64,000 nucleotides of DNA, taken from contig JALJCQ010000033.1 in NCBI GenBank assembly GCA_023091665.1, forward strand, positions 434,001-498,000. The letters run 5' to 3'. Position numbers and translations under genes: made by a program. Below are positions 31,613 to 41,704 of this stretch, piece by piece. The stretch's first letter is position 1, and each line of letters opens with the position of its first letter. Source of the DNA: Pythium myriotylum. Its lineage: Eukaryota; Oomycota; Peronosporomycetes; Pythiales; Pythiaceae. A model generated the notes under the pieces. That model did no database searches. It was given only the letters and a program-made list of their open reading frames with translations, and was not told the DNA's origin.

Positions 31613-33307
31613 ATGTCGACCTTCTGGCAGAGGATCTTCCGCACGAAGCCGCTTGCGGTCATCCACGCCGAGGAGGCGTCGACTGAGCTGCAGCGAACGC
31701 TTTCACTCTTCGACTTGATTTGCATCGGTGTTGGCTGCACGATCGGCACCGGTGTGTTCGCGACCACTGGCCAGCTCATCTCGGACGTCGCCGGTCCCGC
31801 AGCGTTCATCTCCTGGGTTATCGCTGGCGTCGTCGCGATCTTCAATGCGTTTGCCTACATGGAGCTGGCCACCCGTGTTCCATCATCGGGCAGCGTCTAC
31901 GCTTACGCGTACCACACAATGGGTGAGCTGCCGGCAGTCGTGGCAGCCTGGATGCTCACGCTCGAGTATGGTATCTCTGGCGCCGGCATCGCTCGCAGCT
32001 GGGCGCAGAAGATGGAAGATTGGCTCAAAGAGGACTACCCCTCTCATGACTTCCACTACCTCAACGAGCAGTACGCGAATGTTTTCGCCGTGATTGTCAT
32101 GGTGGTGTGCACTTGCATCTTGCTTCTCGGAATCAAGTTCGGGAAAATCTTCGTCAACACTGTCGCGTCCGTCAAGGCCGCCGTTGTCTTCTTCATCATC
32201 ATTGCGGGTTTCTCACTCATGAAGCCTAGCAACCTGAGTCCGTTTGTACCAGCGCGTGATCACGAAAACAGTAAGTACGGCTTCCAGGGAATCATTAGCG
32301 CGAGCTCGCTTGCATTTTACGGCTACACGGGCTTCGATGAGGTGTGCTGCATTGCAGCCGAGGTGAAGAACCCCAAGAAGATCATGCCGATTGCGGTGAT
32401 TACTGTTGTCCTTATCACGATGTTCCTCAGCTGCTTCTCGTCTCTCGTACTCTCGGGGCTGGCTGAATACAAGGACGCTACTAGTTTCTCGGCAGGCTTC
32501 AACGCCGTGGATGCGAAGTGGGCTGCACAGATTGTCCACGCTGGCGAGGTCGGTACTATGCCGCTTGTTGTCCTCGTGTCGCTTTTGGCGCAGCCTCGAA
32601 TCAACTATGGTATGGCTTGCGACGGCCTGCTCCCGCGCATCTTTGCCAAGGTCAACAGCAATGGCGTCCTGTTCGCCAACACCCTCATTAGTGGTGTTCT
32701 GCTCACAGTCATCGCGTTCTTCGCTCCGTTCAACACACTGTGGGATATTGTGAGTTTCGGCATTTTCCTCGTTCTCAACATGGCTCAGCTCTCCTTGCTG
32801 ATGGTGCGAACATCCAAGGCGTCTCCGAAGGCTGCACCCATCACCATCGGTGTCATGTTTGTTAGTGGCTTCATCTCCACTTTCACGTACCAGATCGGCT
32901 GGGTGAACAATGGATCAACCGCGTGGTATGTAATCTCTCTCATCTTCTTCGCAGTATACGCCGCGTCGGTCGTCTACTACGCGGTCAAGTTGCCACAGGA
33001 AGCCAACGATCCAGAGAACTACTCAGCTCCCTTCGTGCCATTCATCCCGGCTGCTGCGATGCTTGCAAACTTTTACCTTATGGCCCAGCTGAGCTACCTC
33101 GGTATCAAGCTCAGCTTCGCGTGGATTGCAGCCTCAATCGTGTCTTACTTCGCGTACGGCTACAGCAATGCCGTCAGCCGCGACAACTGGAGTGCTGTGC
33201 TTAGTTACTTGCCCCACGACCGCAACAGCCTTCGTTCCCCCATTCTCTCTGTCAATGACGGTGTCAACGCCAGCCTGCTCGCGAAGGAGAAGGCCTCGAA
33301 GGTCTGA
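31613..33307 (+). CDS. Amino-acid permease, APC superfamily, cationic amino acid transporter type (copy 3, most divergent)
   Basis: Third tandem permease, 564 residues, single exon. The N-terminus MSTFWQRIFRTKPLAVIHAEE lines up with copies 1 and 2. The helix-1 motif is changed to GVGCTIGTGVFATTGQL (Cys for Gly/Ala and Thr for Ser in the glycine loop that contacts substrate in APC structures), and helix 8 contains LNMAQLSLLMVRTS, so substrate preference may differ. Conserved parts include GFDEVCCIAAEVKNPKK and PRINYGMACDGLLPRIFAKV. A 12-residue in-frame upstream extension (from 31577) is not favoured. GC at third codon positions looks higher than in copies 1 and 2, consistent with higher expression, though I did not compute it. 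Confidence 0.9.
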   Translation: MSTFWQRIFRTKPLAVIHAEEASTELQRTLSLFDLICIGVGCTIGTGVFATTGQLISDVAGPAAFISWVIAGVVAIFNAFAYMELATRVPSSGSVYAYAYHTMGELPAVVAAWMLTLEYGISGAGIARSWAQKMEDWLKEDYPSHDFHYLNEQYANVFAVIVMVVCTCILLLGIKFGKIFVNTVASVKAAVVFFIIIAGFSLMKPSNLSPFVPARDHENSKYGFQGIISASSLAFYGYTGFDEVCCIAAEVKNPKKIMPIAVITVVLITMFLSCFSSLVLSGLAEYKDATSFSAGFNAVDAKWAAQIVHAGEVGTMPLVVLVSLLAQPRINYGMACDGLLPRIFAKVNSNGVLFANTLISGVLLTVIAFFAPFNTLWDIVSFGIFLVLNMAQLSLLMVRTSKASPKAAPITIGVMFVSGFISTFTYQIGWVNNGSTAWYVISLIFFAVYAASVVYYAVKLPQEANDPENYSAPFVPFIPAAAMLANFYLMAQLSYLGIKLSFAWIAASIVSYFAYGYSNAVSRDNWSAVLSYLPHDRNSLRSPILSVNDGVNASLLAKEKASKV

Positions 33308-33532
33308 ACCTATGGGGCGTTAGCCCACGGATGAAGTACCAAACAATAAAAAGTATATCTGTCTGCCACCGCCCATCCTTCCTCCGTGCTTCTTTGTTCC
33401 GGGCACACCAAAGTGGGTAACCAAGCAGATAAGATCGATTTATCCTCTCGTGAGATTCTTCGACAGCGGACGATAGAGTATCTCACACGGCACTCCAGAA
33501 CTTTCATTTCTTCGTAACATCCTTCCCTATCG

Positions 33533-35350
33533 CTAATAGAAGTTAAACTTGCGAGTAAACTTGTCGTTGTCCTTCACCATTTGTCGAGCCTGCTCCGCCA
33601 TGATGTTCATTCGAATCATTTGCTGCATCATTTCTTCCGGCGTGCTGTACGACGACGGCGTTTTCAGTGGTGGCGGTGACATCTCGTCAGTCGATCCGAG
33701 GCGCGCATTGGTGCCGTGGTAGGCGTATGAACCTTCGAGATGCTTTTGGAACGATTGATTCGGGCTCACATCGGTCGTGTCTCGATACATGTACGCGTCG
33801 TTGCTGTCAGTAGATTCGGCATACGAATAAGAGGAGTACTCGGATGCGAATGAAGCATGACCACTTGCATGTGACTGGAACGTGTTGTTCCGGAGCACGA
33901 GGCTATTGACGCTGCTGGCAACTGTGGAGGCCTCCGAATCCGCGAGGCGGCGCACTCCCATCTTTTCCAGTACCTTCGGCTGCGGTCTGCCTCTTGATGA
34001 CGAAGGAGCTTCCTCGTACAACACGATTGGTGTCGCCGGGCCTACAGATCGATTGGAATCCTGCCGCGCCATTCGCATTGAAGCTGGAGAAGGCGGAATT
34101 CGACCAGAATTCGTCGCGCTGCGCACGTTTGCGTGATCTGTGCTGGATGAGGACGCATAGCTCCACTGAGGATCTCGAAAACCGTCCGATTCACTGGAGG
34201 CTTGGCTGCTTTGGCTATACCCTCGAGAGGCACTCGAGAGCGAGCCTCCTCCATGTGGTTCAGCGCGCGCTGCTGCGGCAGCGCAGGCCATGGCAATACT
34301 CTGTGGGTCTCGGTGTCGGATCTCATTGAAGAACCGGACGCAGCGTTTACAGAAATTCACTCTCTGGTCAGCGAGAAAGTCTCGCGCCGAGCTGAGCACG
34401 CGCCGCTTCACCACGCAACGCGAGCACGTGACGCGATGGCACACTGAGCACTGCTTCTGGGACACCATCATCCCCGTCGTCTTTTCCGCACACACTTCGC
34501 ACCGGTGGTTCGAGCCGAGCACGGGGGTAGCATACACTGACTCCGGCTGAGCCGCGCGCACCATCTCGGTGCTGACGTAGGCCATGGTGCAGTCGAGCGC
34601 GCGCACGCAGCGCAGCCAGAGGTCGGCCGACTTCATGTCGGCGATGTAGTCGAGCACCTTCCCGCCCGGGTTGTTCTTGCCGCGCATGAAGACCTTGGTG
34701 CCGCCGCTCTTGTTGCGACGGAACAAGTAGCACGCCGAGAGCCGCGCTCGCACACAGACCGACTCGTCGAAGGCCGGACAAGCGTCCAGGTCAACGGACT
34801 GCGCGATGTGGTAGCCGATCTCCTTGCCCTTGTGGTCGCGCGTGAGCCCGGACTGCTCGAACCAGCAGACGTCGCGGTTCTTGACGAGTCCTTTCCCGGG
34901 CGACTTGACGGTCATCCACTTGAAGCCGCAGAAGAAGAAGGGTTTCTCGGGCGACTGGCGCTCGATGGTGTGGAGCACGACGCAGTCGACGAGGTCCTCT
35001 CGGTAGATGGCGCTCATGCGGCGGAACATGTCTGTGTTGTCGGCGTAGCGGCCGAGCATGACCTCGTCGAGCGAGCCGTCGACCGTGCCGGTGCAGAGGT
35101 ATCGGTACTCGTCGTCCTCTTCCTCGGTGCCCTTGCGGCGGCGGTAGACGCAGAGGTCGTCGCGCTGCTTGAGCGGCTTCCACTTGCGCTCGCGGCGCTC
35201 CTTGCTCATGTACTGGTCCTTGGTGAAGCCCGCGAGCGTCTCGTCGACGAGCGCGAGCGCCCAGGCCTGGAACTGCTCCTCATCGCGTCGCGTGAGCTCC
35301 ACGGGCCGGAAGTAGTTCTCCGGCAGCGGGAACGTCACGCGCGGCGCCAT
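33533..35350 (-). CDS. START-like lipid-binding domain plus FYVE-like zinc finger protein
   Basis: 605 residues, one exon, of a large oomycete class that pairs a START-like lipid-transfer domain with a FYVE-related zinc finger. The START-like part spans about 25-270 (LCTGTVDGSLDEVMLGRYADN, IERQSPEKPFFFCGFKWM, GYHIAQSVDLDACPAF). The finger begins near residue 283: CEVC, then QKQCSVCHRVTCSRCVVKRRVL, then FCKRC. The central RVTCSRCVVKRR stands where a true FYVE has R(R/K)HHCRxCG, so phosphatidylinositol-3-phosphate binding is uncertain. The rest is a Ser-rich tail ending in a helix (MAEQARQMVKDNDKFTRKFNFY minus its first residues). ATG 35350 (MAPRVTFPLP) is preferred to 35389. A role in endosomal lipid signalling is inferred from the domains. 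Confidence 0.82.
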   Translation of the reverse strand: MAPRVTFPLPENYFRPVELTRRDEEQFQAWALALVDETLAGFTKDQYMSKERRERKWKPLKQRDDLCVYRRRKGTEEEDDEYRYLCTGTVDGSLDEVMLGRYADNTDMFRRMSAIYREDLVDCVVLHTIERQSPEKPFFFCGFKWMTVKSPGKGLVKNRDVCWFEQSGLTRDHKGKEIGYHIAQSVDLDACPAFDESVCVRARLSACYLFRRNKSGGTKVFMRGKNNPGGKVLDYIADMKSADLWLRCVRALDCTMAYVSTEMVRAAQPESVYATPVLGSNHRCEVCAEKTTGMMVSQKQCSVCHRVTCSRCVVKRRVLSSARDFLADQRVNFCKRCVRFFNEIRHRDPQSIAMACAAAAARAEPHGGGSLSSASRGYSQSSQASSESDGFRDPQWSYASSSSTDHANVRSATNSGRIPPSPASMRMARQDSNRSVGPATPIVLYEEAPSSSRGRPQPKVLEKMGVRRLADSEASTVASSVNSLVLRNNTFQSHASGHASFASEYSSYSYAESTDSNDAYMYRDTTDVSPNQSFQKHLEGSYAYHGTNARLGSTDEMSPPPLKTPSSYSTPEEMMQQMIRMNIMAEQARQMVKDNDKFTRKFNFY

Positions 35351-36252
35351 GCTCTCGGCGGGACGACAACTGCAGCTCGCTGCCAGCACCGAGTCGAGTC
35401 GCCTCGGGCTCGTGCGGCTGCTTGCTCAGTGGGTGGGTGCCGCCGGTCACGCCGCGAGCCTGCGCTCCGTGCGACGTGTGCCACCAGCTGTTACATAGAC
35501 CTCGCGCGTTCTCTCTCCCGCAGCTGCTGGTTTTTCAACCATGCTGTATCAGGCGGGTGTGCATGCCGGTGATTGCAGACAATCCAGAGAGCCACCACCT
35601 GGCGCCAGTCGAGGAGGAGCAGCTTCTTATTAATGCGACAGCAGGTCGTCAGGTCTCTGACCACCCAGTCGACCGCGCTGGCCACGAGGCCAGAAAAGCG
35701 TCAGGGCGAGCGTGCGTCGGCGTCTCCGGCGCGGGAGACCGCCGAGCCCATCTGCCGACCGCCTGGATCCATACAAGTGAGTCGCGAGCCGCACGAGAGG
35801 ACCGACCAGAGAGATAACGACAAATCATCCGGGTTCTCACGACACAACAGCACGATGTTGTCTGAACTCTTCGGATAGGACGGCGCAGAACGTCCGCGGT
35901 GCTTCTACTGGATCTTGTTGTCCACGGGAGTCGTCTCAGACGTCCTTGGCCTGGACTCACGCCCTCGCTCGCTCGCCACCTCGCCGCCAGCCGTCTCCAC
36001 CACGTCCGCAGTCGCTTCTCATCGGCACCATCGATCTCCTTGTGGTCAGAGATACAGAACCGGCGTGGAGCTCTGGCGTCATGTCGTTCACTTTGGTCAG
36101 CCTCGGGTGGCGAGATGGGTGCACTTCCTTTAAAGTTCCTCCGCGTTGACTCAGCCGAACTTAGGTTTCGATGTTGCGCGAAGGTGGAGTGTAGACCAAC
36201 ACTCTGTTGCCCTGTTTCAAAAACATGGGCAAGAGCGGGAAATCCCTCGACC
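35351..36252. other. Divergent intergenic region with untranslated leaders
   Basis: 900 bp between the FYVE-like gene (minus) and the next plus-strand gene. Open frames on both strands are Arg/Ser-rich and unconvincing. A short out-of-frame ATG at 36224 precedes the next gene's start by 29 bp. Confidence 0.45.
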
Positions 36253-37236
36253 ATGAACGACGCGCCGGACGCCGTGGCCGACGCGCTGAGCTCGGCGCTC
36301 GGCGACCGCGAGCAGTTCCCCATGCACGAAGAATGCATCGCCACGCTCACGATGAAGTGCGGCTCGCCGCAGCTGGCGGTCCGCAAGAAACTCCACGAGG
36401 AGATCGCCGTGCCCTTCGTGCCCGAGGAGGGCTTCGCGGTCTTCCAGACCAAGATCGAGCGCCACTTTGCCAAGCTCGGACCCATCTACGTGCAGGAGAA
36501 GCGAGCGATCTACATGAAACCCAGCTCCAATGCCACGCAATCCAAGTACCTGCTTCTGACCAAGGACAACTTTGAGTCGGTTCTGCGGATGCGGTGGAAG
36601 ATTTCCAAGTCCATGAAGACAGAGCTCAAGTACGAGGTCTTCTGCTACTTCGTCGACACCACGTCCAAGAAGGACAGAAGACGGCGACTAATACAGCAGC
36701 AGGCCCAACAGATCAAGCAGTTTCAGCCGGAACCGGGAGGATTGCTAGTGGATGGACAGGCGAACGCAGCGCTTGTTGGCTCCGGTGGAGTTGGTGTCGT
36801 TGGCGCCGGAGATCAGGCGCATTCGTTTTTTTCTTTCGGTCCTCTATCGAACGCAATGCAAGGATATGCAGAGGTTGCGGCTTCTCTCGTCGAGTCAGCC
36901 GGGTCCAGGAAATCAACCATCGCCGCTCTTCGCAATCCGGACGGGGCAATGTCTGACAGACCCCGGAAAATGCAGCGACCTTCGCGCCAAACTAACGGAC
37001 CCCTCCTTAACTCCTCCACTTTGGTTGATACATCGGACGAAGGATCGTTATTCGTACCTATTCCGTTCCGCATCAACGGGATCGAAGTGCCTATCGAGGT
37101 CGACATCTTAGCACTACGACGGAACCTCGGCCTTGCCACACCTCCGAGGAACTCGTTATCCACAATGACTCCACCATCGCAAGTTACTTCAACCAACCCG
37201 CCACAGGCTAGTGGAACGCCACAGTCTCGTCGGTAG
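36253..37236 (+). CDS. Conserved-looking protein of unknown function (327 residues)
   Basis: Single exon. I do not recognise the family. The N-terminal 140 residues look folded: CIATLTMKCGSPQLAVRKKL, VPEEGFAVFQTKIERHFAKLG, AIYMKPSSN, then KYLLLTKDNFESVLRMRWKIS and YEVFCYFVD. The alternation of strands and helices with a lysine/acidic pattern is reminiscent of a PB1-like ubiquitin fold, but I cannot confirm that. The remainder is Gly/Ser/Pro-rich and disordered, with VPIPFRINGIEVPIEVDILALRR near the end as a possible short motif. The ATG at 36253 (MNDAPDAV) was chosen because the in-frame sequence upstream is Arg/Ser-rich and atypical. A regulatory adaptor is one possibility. Confidence 0.7.
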   Translation: MNDAPDAVADALSSALGDREQFPMHEECIATLTMKCGSPQLAVRKKLHEEIAVPFVPEEGFAVFQTKIERHFAKLGPIYVQEKRAIYMKPSSNATQSKYLLLTKDNFESVLRMRWKISKSMKTELKYEVFCYFVDTTSKKDRRRRLIQQQAQQIKQFQPEPGGLLVDGQANAALVGSGGVGVVGAGDQAHSFFSFGPLSNAMQGYAEVAASLVESAGSRKSTIAALRNPDGAMSDRPRKMQRPSRQTNGPLLNSSTLVDTSDEGSLFVPIPFRINGIEVPIEVDILALRRNLGLATPPRNSLSTMTPPSQVTSTNPPQASGTPQSRR

Positions 37237-37320
37237 GCTCATATAATTAATTGAACCAAACGATGTTACCCATGATCATGAACTATCAACACTCACTTCA
37301 ACATATTGAGCAGCACAAGG

Positions 37321-38412
37321 TCATCCCAGACTTGACGCAAGTAACCCGCGAATGTGGCGAGAGCTCAAAGTGCTTCGATGGGTTCGTCGAATAACACGCC
37401 TGAGAAGCATCGGAAGTTCGGGCGTTAAAGCTCTTTGCTGTCGCAAATGGGCGTCGAGATCGGCTATATTGCTGGTTGAGATAACTACCAGCGCGCGAAT
37501 ATCACCCCAGCTTGCGGCAGGACCCCACTTGTCAACGACGTCGACAAATTCCACCTCAATCGAAGGGTTTATACTCGACACAAAATCGCGAACGTGCTGC
37601 TTTCGGATACTCAATGGCTCGATCAGGTGGGAAAAAGGCATGGAGTCCAGCACATCCTGAGCTGCAGTGATCCCGACAACTAAGCATTTGCTGCATATGC
37701 CGGCTGCCAACGAGAGCAAGTTTCGATGGCCATTATGCAAGTGGTCGAACGTGCCGTTCACGATCACGTGAGTATGTTGCATAACTGCCCCGTCATCTTC
37801 GTCGTGGAAGTAAGTGATGCCCGGACCGAAGTAGGTTGAGACAATAGGCTCCGGAGAGCGATACGCTACCGGAAAGAACCCGTGTCGTGATAGCCACTTG
37901 CTAGTTGACTGTGCGGATTTGTGGTAGCCGTAAACCACTCCAAGCTCTTGCAAACTGAGGAGCTCCTCCCACGCATGTGGTGATGTCGCCCCAGATACGA
38001 CGTTGATCTTCAACCCATACTTGCCGATAGCACAAGCAAGATCCCAGGCTACATTGTACAACTCACCGACGTAGTTCACGCTTTCGTACTGGTCACAGGA
38101 GTCGACGTAAATGTATAAAGTTTCCGTAACCTCCTGGACGGCCATCTCCAAGATGACGTCATTCTCCACGCATCCACTTTTAGCCCGAAGAGATGAGAGA
38201 TAAAGACATCGTGAATAGCATTCTAAGCCCATTACTTACCGGATGCTCTTAGGGATGTGAACGCGAACGAGTCCAACGTATGTCGGCTCCTGTTTGCGTC
38301 CATCAGCGCTAACATCTTGCTTCGACGAATCGACCAACCCAATCGGTTCGTCGCGAGTCCTTTTTGGATCTCGCTCGTGCCCCTCGCTGACACTGTTATT
38401 CACAGAAAGCAT
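37321..38412 (-). CDS. Phosphopantetheine adenylyltransferase (CoA biosynthesis), copy 1
   Basis: PPAT transfers AMP from ATP to 4'-phosphopantetheine to give dephospho-CoA. Two exons (38240-38412, 37321-38176) joined across a 63-bp intron. The nucleotidyltransferase signature VNGTFDHLHNGHRNLLSLA contains the GTFDxLHxGH motif (HNGH for HxGH) and aligns with the PPAT domain of human COASY and fungal Cab4. The C-terminal STLSSRHIRGLL matches the family ISSTxIR region. The N-terminal half (ENDVILEMAVQEVTETLYIYV) corresponds to the extra N-terminal region of eukaryotic PPATs. No dephospho-CoA kinase domain is attached, so the last CoA step must be encoded elsewhere. It is the most divergent of three tandem copies, all on the minus strand. 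Confidence 0.85.
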
Positions 38413-38752
38413 GCTGACCCGATGATATCAAAGCTTCCAGTCCTTTGCAGCGTGCTTGATCAGCCTTCCTGCAGAGTGGGTCAGCTTGAGCGAGATGAGA
38501 CCTGCGAAGAGAAATCAAGCGCAAGATGATTTACGGGGAATTCTCCGATTGGCTGGAATAGTTCATTGAAGCAGATTAATGTCCACTGAACCCATCGCTC
38601 TCCAAATGAATGCGGATCTCTTCGCTGAAGTCAACTTTGTCACACAGCAAATATTCCTCTCTTGCACAAGCAGTCCATAGTTACACAGAAACCAAGGTAC
38701 TACACATGCGTCCGATCGAGCAAGTGCACCCCAGTTAATCATCTCACACCTG
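38413..38752. other. Intergenic region, PPAT copy 1 to copy 2
   Basis: 340 bp with 5' sequence of copy 1 and 3' sequence of copy 2. No gene or clear motif seen. Confidence 0.5.
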
Positions 38753-39912
38753 TCACTTCGTCTTGGCGAGCATCTCCCGGATGCGACTCGACCTCAGCGT
38801 GCTACGCTCTGACCGTCGCACGATACGGGCAAGAACGCCAGAAGTCGAAAGGCCAAGCGTAGCCCGCCGTGAATAAGTCTCGTGGAAACGCTCAACATCC
38901 TCCGAAGACAGAACTACCAAGCTCCGATTGTCGTTCAACGTGAGTGCTGGTCCCCATCTATCGTTGACATCCACGAACTCCACTTCGAGCGACATGTTCA
39001 AACTTGACACGAACTCCTGCACTCGCTGCTTCCGCACAACCAGAGGCTCAATCAGATCCGGATACGGCTTGGCCGCGAGCAACTCCGATGAAGCCGTGAT
39101 CCCGACTATCAATCGGTCAATGCAGTGGCTCACAGCCAGAGACAACAGCCTCTTGTGACCATTGTGAAGATGGTCGAATGTGCCGTTGACCAACACCACG
39201 GAGTGCCGAAAGTAACCGTCCACCGGGTCGTCAAAGAATGTCACGCCACCGCGGAAGTACTTGGTCAACGTTGCTTGCGGAGAGCGGTAAGCCACAGGCA
39301 ACAGTCCGTGGCGAGGGAGCCACTTGGTCTCACGATCTCGCACAGACGCGTGGTCGCCGTACACGGCGCCAAGGTCCGGCAGTGCGAGCACGTCGTCCCA
39401 CACGTGTGGAGCCGTCGCCGACGCCACGACCTCCATCTTGAGCTGATGCTTGCCGAGTGTGCACGCGAGGTCCCACGTGACGTTGAGCAGCTCACTCGTG
39501 TAGCTGTTGGCGTCGTGTTTGTCGGCGCAGTCGATGTATACGTAGAGTGTTTCGGAGACTTCGGTGATGGCCATTTCTAGGATGACGTCGTTCTTGACGC
39601 GCTCGCTGTGGATCAAGACTGCGGCTGAGAGCTTGGTTTTGAGGGCATTGGTGTGTTTGGAGGACGGACGTACCGGTCGTTCTTCGCGACTCCCACGCGC
39701 ACCAAACCGATGTAGATGGCGTTGTCTTCGTCGTTGTCGCCGTTCTCAACGTCAGCGGTGCTGTCTGCACCGGCGCTGAAGAGGCGCATAGCTGTCGGGT
39801 CGTGTGAGGGGTTCTGGAAGCGAGAGCTGCTGGCTGGAGCGGCAGAGGAAGCTGCCACCATGGCGGGTGGTTTGGTCGCTGGCATCTCTTGTGTCAGTCT
39901 CCTTGACAGCAC
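38753..39912 (-). CDS. Phosphopantetheine adenylyltransferase, copy 2
   Basis: Two exons (39674-39912, 38753-39605) with a 68-bp intron; splicing joins GVAKNDR to ERVKNDVILEMA, exactly parallel to copy 1. The active-site motif is VNGTFDHLHNGHKRLLSLA, and the C-terminal motif is RSTLRSSRIREML. The start is uncertain between ATGs at 39912 (MLSRRLTQ), 39882 (MPATKPP) and 39858 (MVAASS); the Ala/Ser-rich leader could be a disordered N-terminus. From 38948 to 39700 the DNA is base-for-base the same as 40687-41439 in copy 3, intron included, whereas both ends of the gene differ. This makes copies 2 and 3 mosaics. Confidence 0.85.
38948..39700. repeat. 753-bp identical tract, member 1 (PPAT copy 2)
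   Basis: Reading both tracts line by line, I found no difference from 40687-41439 (constant offset 1739). It spans most of exon 2, the whole intron and the 3' end of exon 1. Identity ends sharply on both sides within coding sequence. Confidence 0.9.
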
Positions 39913-40491
39913 GACTCTGTCCGGCGTATGGACATGACTATTAGGGCTAAAATGGGATGCAAAACGTGATGGAATAGGCTCAAATGTGATGTCTGCGATA
40001 CTCGTTGAACCCGGTCATAATGACCAGGTCGAATGACCGCGTAGTGCTGAGAAGGCCTGTGGGATCCTGTGTGAGTTGGCCACTCCGTTGAACGACTGGT
40101 TCTCGTGGTCAAAGACTTGTGGGAGCCCATACTATGATCGAGCGGATGGACCTGTGGATCGTCGATGGAACATGGACATCTCACGAAGATGAGACCTACA
40201 TCAGATTGTGCGTCGTAGCCGAATCAATGGAATGCTCACGGTCCAAACATTGTTTTCCTCTAGACCTTTTCGTCACAGACCACCGACGACATCATAACAA
40301 CGTTAATCTTTCTCATCTCTTCCAGGAGCCAGACCTGACCTTCAGCTCCTTGTGGGTCAGTGTGGCCCTCACGAACCAATCATGCCAAAACTTTCTATTT
40401 CATAATGCGGCGGCAGTTGAACGCCGTTCACATCTTCAACACCGACAAAGCTCGCGACCAGAAGCTACACCGTAGATACTCTGCCACGGCC
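39913..40491. other. Intergenic region, PPAT copy 2 to copy 3
   Basis: 579 bp; contains the 5' flank of copy 2 and the 3' flank of copy 3. Short open frames here show no family features. It is not similar to the other PPAT spacers by eye, so the identical tract does not extend into it. Confidence 0.5.
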
Positions 40492-41597
40492 TCATCTCTT
40501 TTGTTCCAACATGAGGCTCTTGCGCACAGCAGAAGAGCTGAGAGAACTTCGATCCGTTCGACGCAAAACTCGAACGTGCATAGCCATCATTGCTAGCGAC
40601 GCTCTTCTCACCGCGACTTCACTGACAAAGGACAGATTAGATGAGGACACAACCCAAAGTAATTTGTCATCTGTCGATGTAGCAGGTGGTCCCCATCTAT
40701 CGTTGACATCCACGAACTCCACTTCGAGCGACATGTTCAAACTTGACACGAACTCCTGCACTCGCTGCTTCCGCACAACCAGAGGCTCAATCAGATCCGG
40801 ATACGGCTTGGCCGCGAGCAACTCCGATGAAGCCGTGATCCCGACTATCAATCGGTCAATGCAGTGGCTCACAGCCAGAGACAACAGCCTCTTGTGACCA
40901 TTGTGAAGATGGTCGAATGTGCCGTTGACCAACACCACGGAGTGCCGAAAGTAACCGTCCACCGGGTCGTCAAAGAATGTCACGCCACCGCGGAAGTACT
41001 TGGTCAACGTTGCTTGCGGAGAGCGGTAAGCCACAGGCAACAGTCCGTGGCGAGGGAGCCACTTGGTCTCACGATCTCGCACAGACGCGTGGTCGCCGTA
41101 CACGGCGCCAAGGTCCGGCAGTGCGAGCACGTCGTCCCACACGTGTGGAGCCGTCGCCGACGCCACGACCTCCATCTTGAGCTGATGCTTGCCGAGTGTG
41201 CACGCGAGGTCCCACGTGACGTTGAGCAGCTCACTCGTGTAGCTGTTGGCGTCGTGTTTGTCGGCGCAGTCGATGTATACGTAGAGTGTTTCGGAGACTT
41301 CGGTGATGGCCATTTCTAGGATGACGTCGTTCTTGACGCGCTCGCTGTGGATCAAGACTGCGGCTGAGAGCTTGGTTTTGAGGGCATTGGTGTGTTTGGA
41401 GGACGGACGTACCGGTCGTTCTTCGCGACTCCCACGCGCGCTAATCCGACAAAAACTTGATCTGGCGACGTCGCGTCACTCGTGGTAGTGGAGTCTGGAG
41501 ACGTCAGTCCCGCTACTTGCATGGAAGGGTTGATCATTACGCTGTCGTCGCCGAAGGTGCTGTCAATGTGAGGAGCGCGCCGAGTCAACCAGAGCAA
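40492..41597 (-). CDS. Phosphopantetheine adenylyltransferase, copy 3
   Basis: Two exons (41413-41597, 40492-41344), intron 68 bp. The core, with VNGTFDHLHNGHKRLLSLA, is identical to copy 2, but the last 80 or so residues (after VNDRWGP) are different: ATSTDDKLLWVVSSSNLSFV and RTDRSSLSSSAVRKSLM instead of the copy-2 sequence. The N-terminus is also unrelated (MINPSMQVAGLTSPDS against an Ala/Ser-rich leader). The family C-terminal SSxxxR motif is retained, so the enzyme is probably active. Start could be 41597 or 41537. The differing ends show that copy 3 was an older duplicate whose core was later overwritten. Confidence 0.85.
40687..41439. repeat. 753-bp identical tract, member 2 (PPAT copy 3)
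   Basis: Partner of 38948-39700, same orientation. A recent gene conversion or unequal exchange between tandem copies explains it best; a mis-assembly of tandem repeats is the technical alternative. Confidence 0.9.
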
Positions 41598-41704
41598 TCA
41601 CTGGGAAAACGCATACAGCTTCGAATTGTATAGCCTTCCGAAAACACATAACTCAGCCCTACAGACTTCATACTTCTGGAGCCGCTCAACGCCAAGCCTG
41701 GCAT

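Noticed and set aside
35649..36485. 278-codon minus-strand frame
   Set aside because: Arg/Ser-rich, half of it antisense to the gene at 36253; no family resemblance.
37321..38232. Uninterrupted reading of PPAT copy 1 from 38232
   Set aside because: The first 19 residues are intron read-through; splicing 38239/38177 links to an upstream exon that matches copies 2 and 3 (GLVRV segment).
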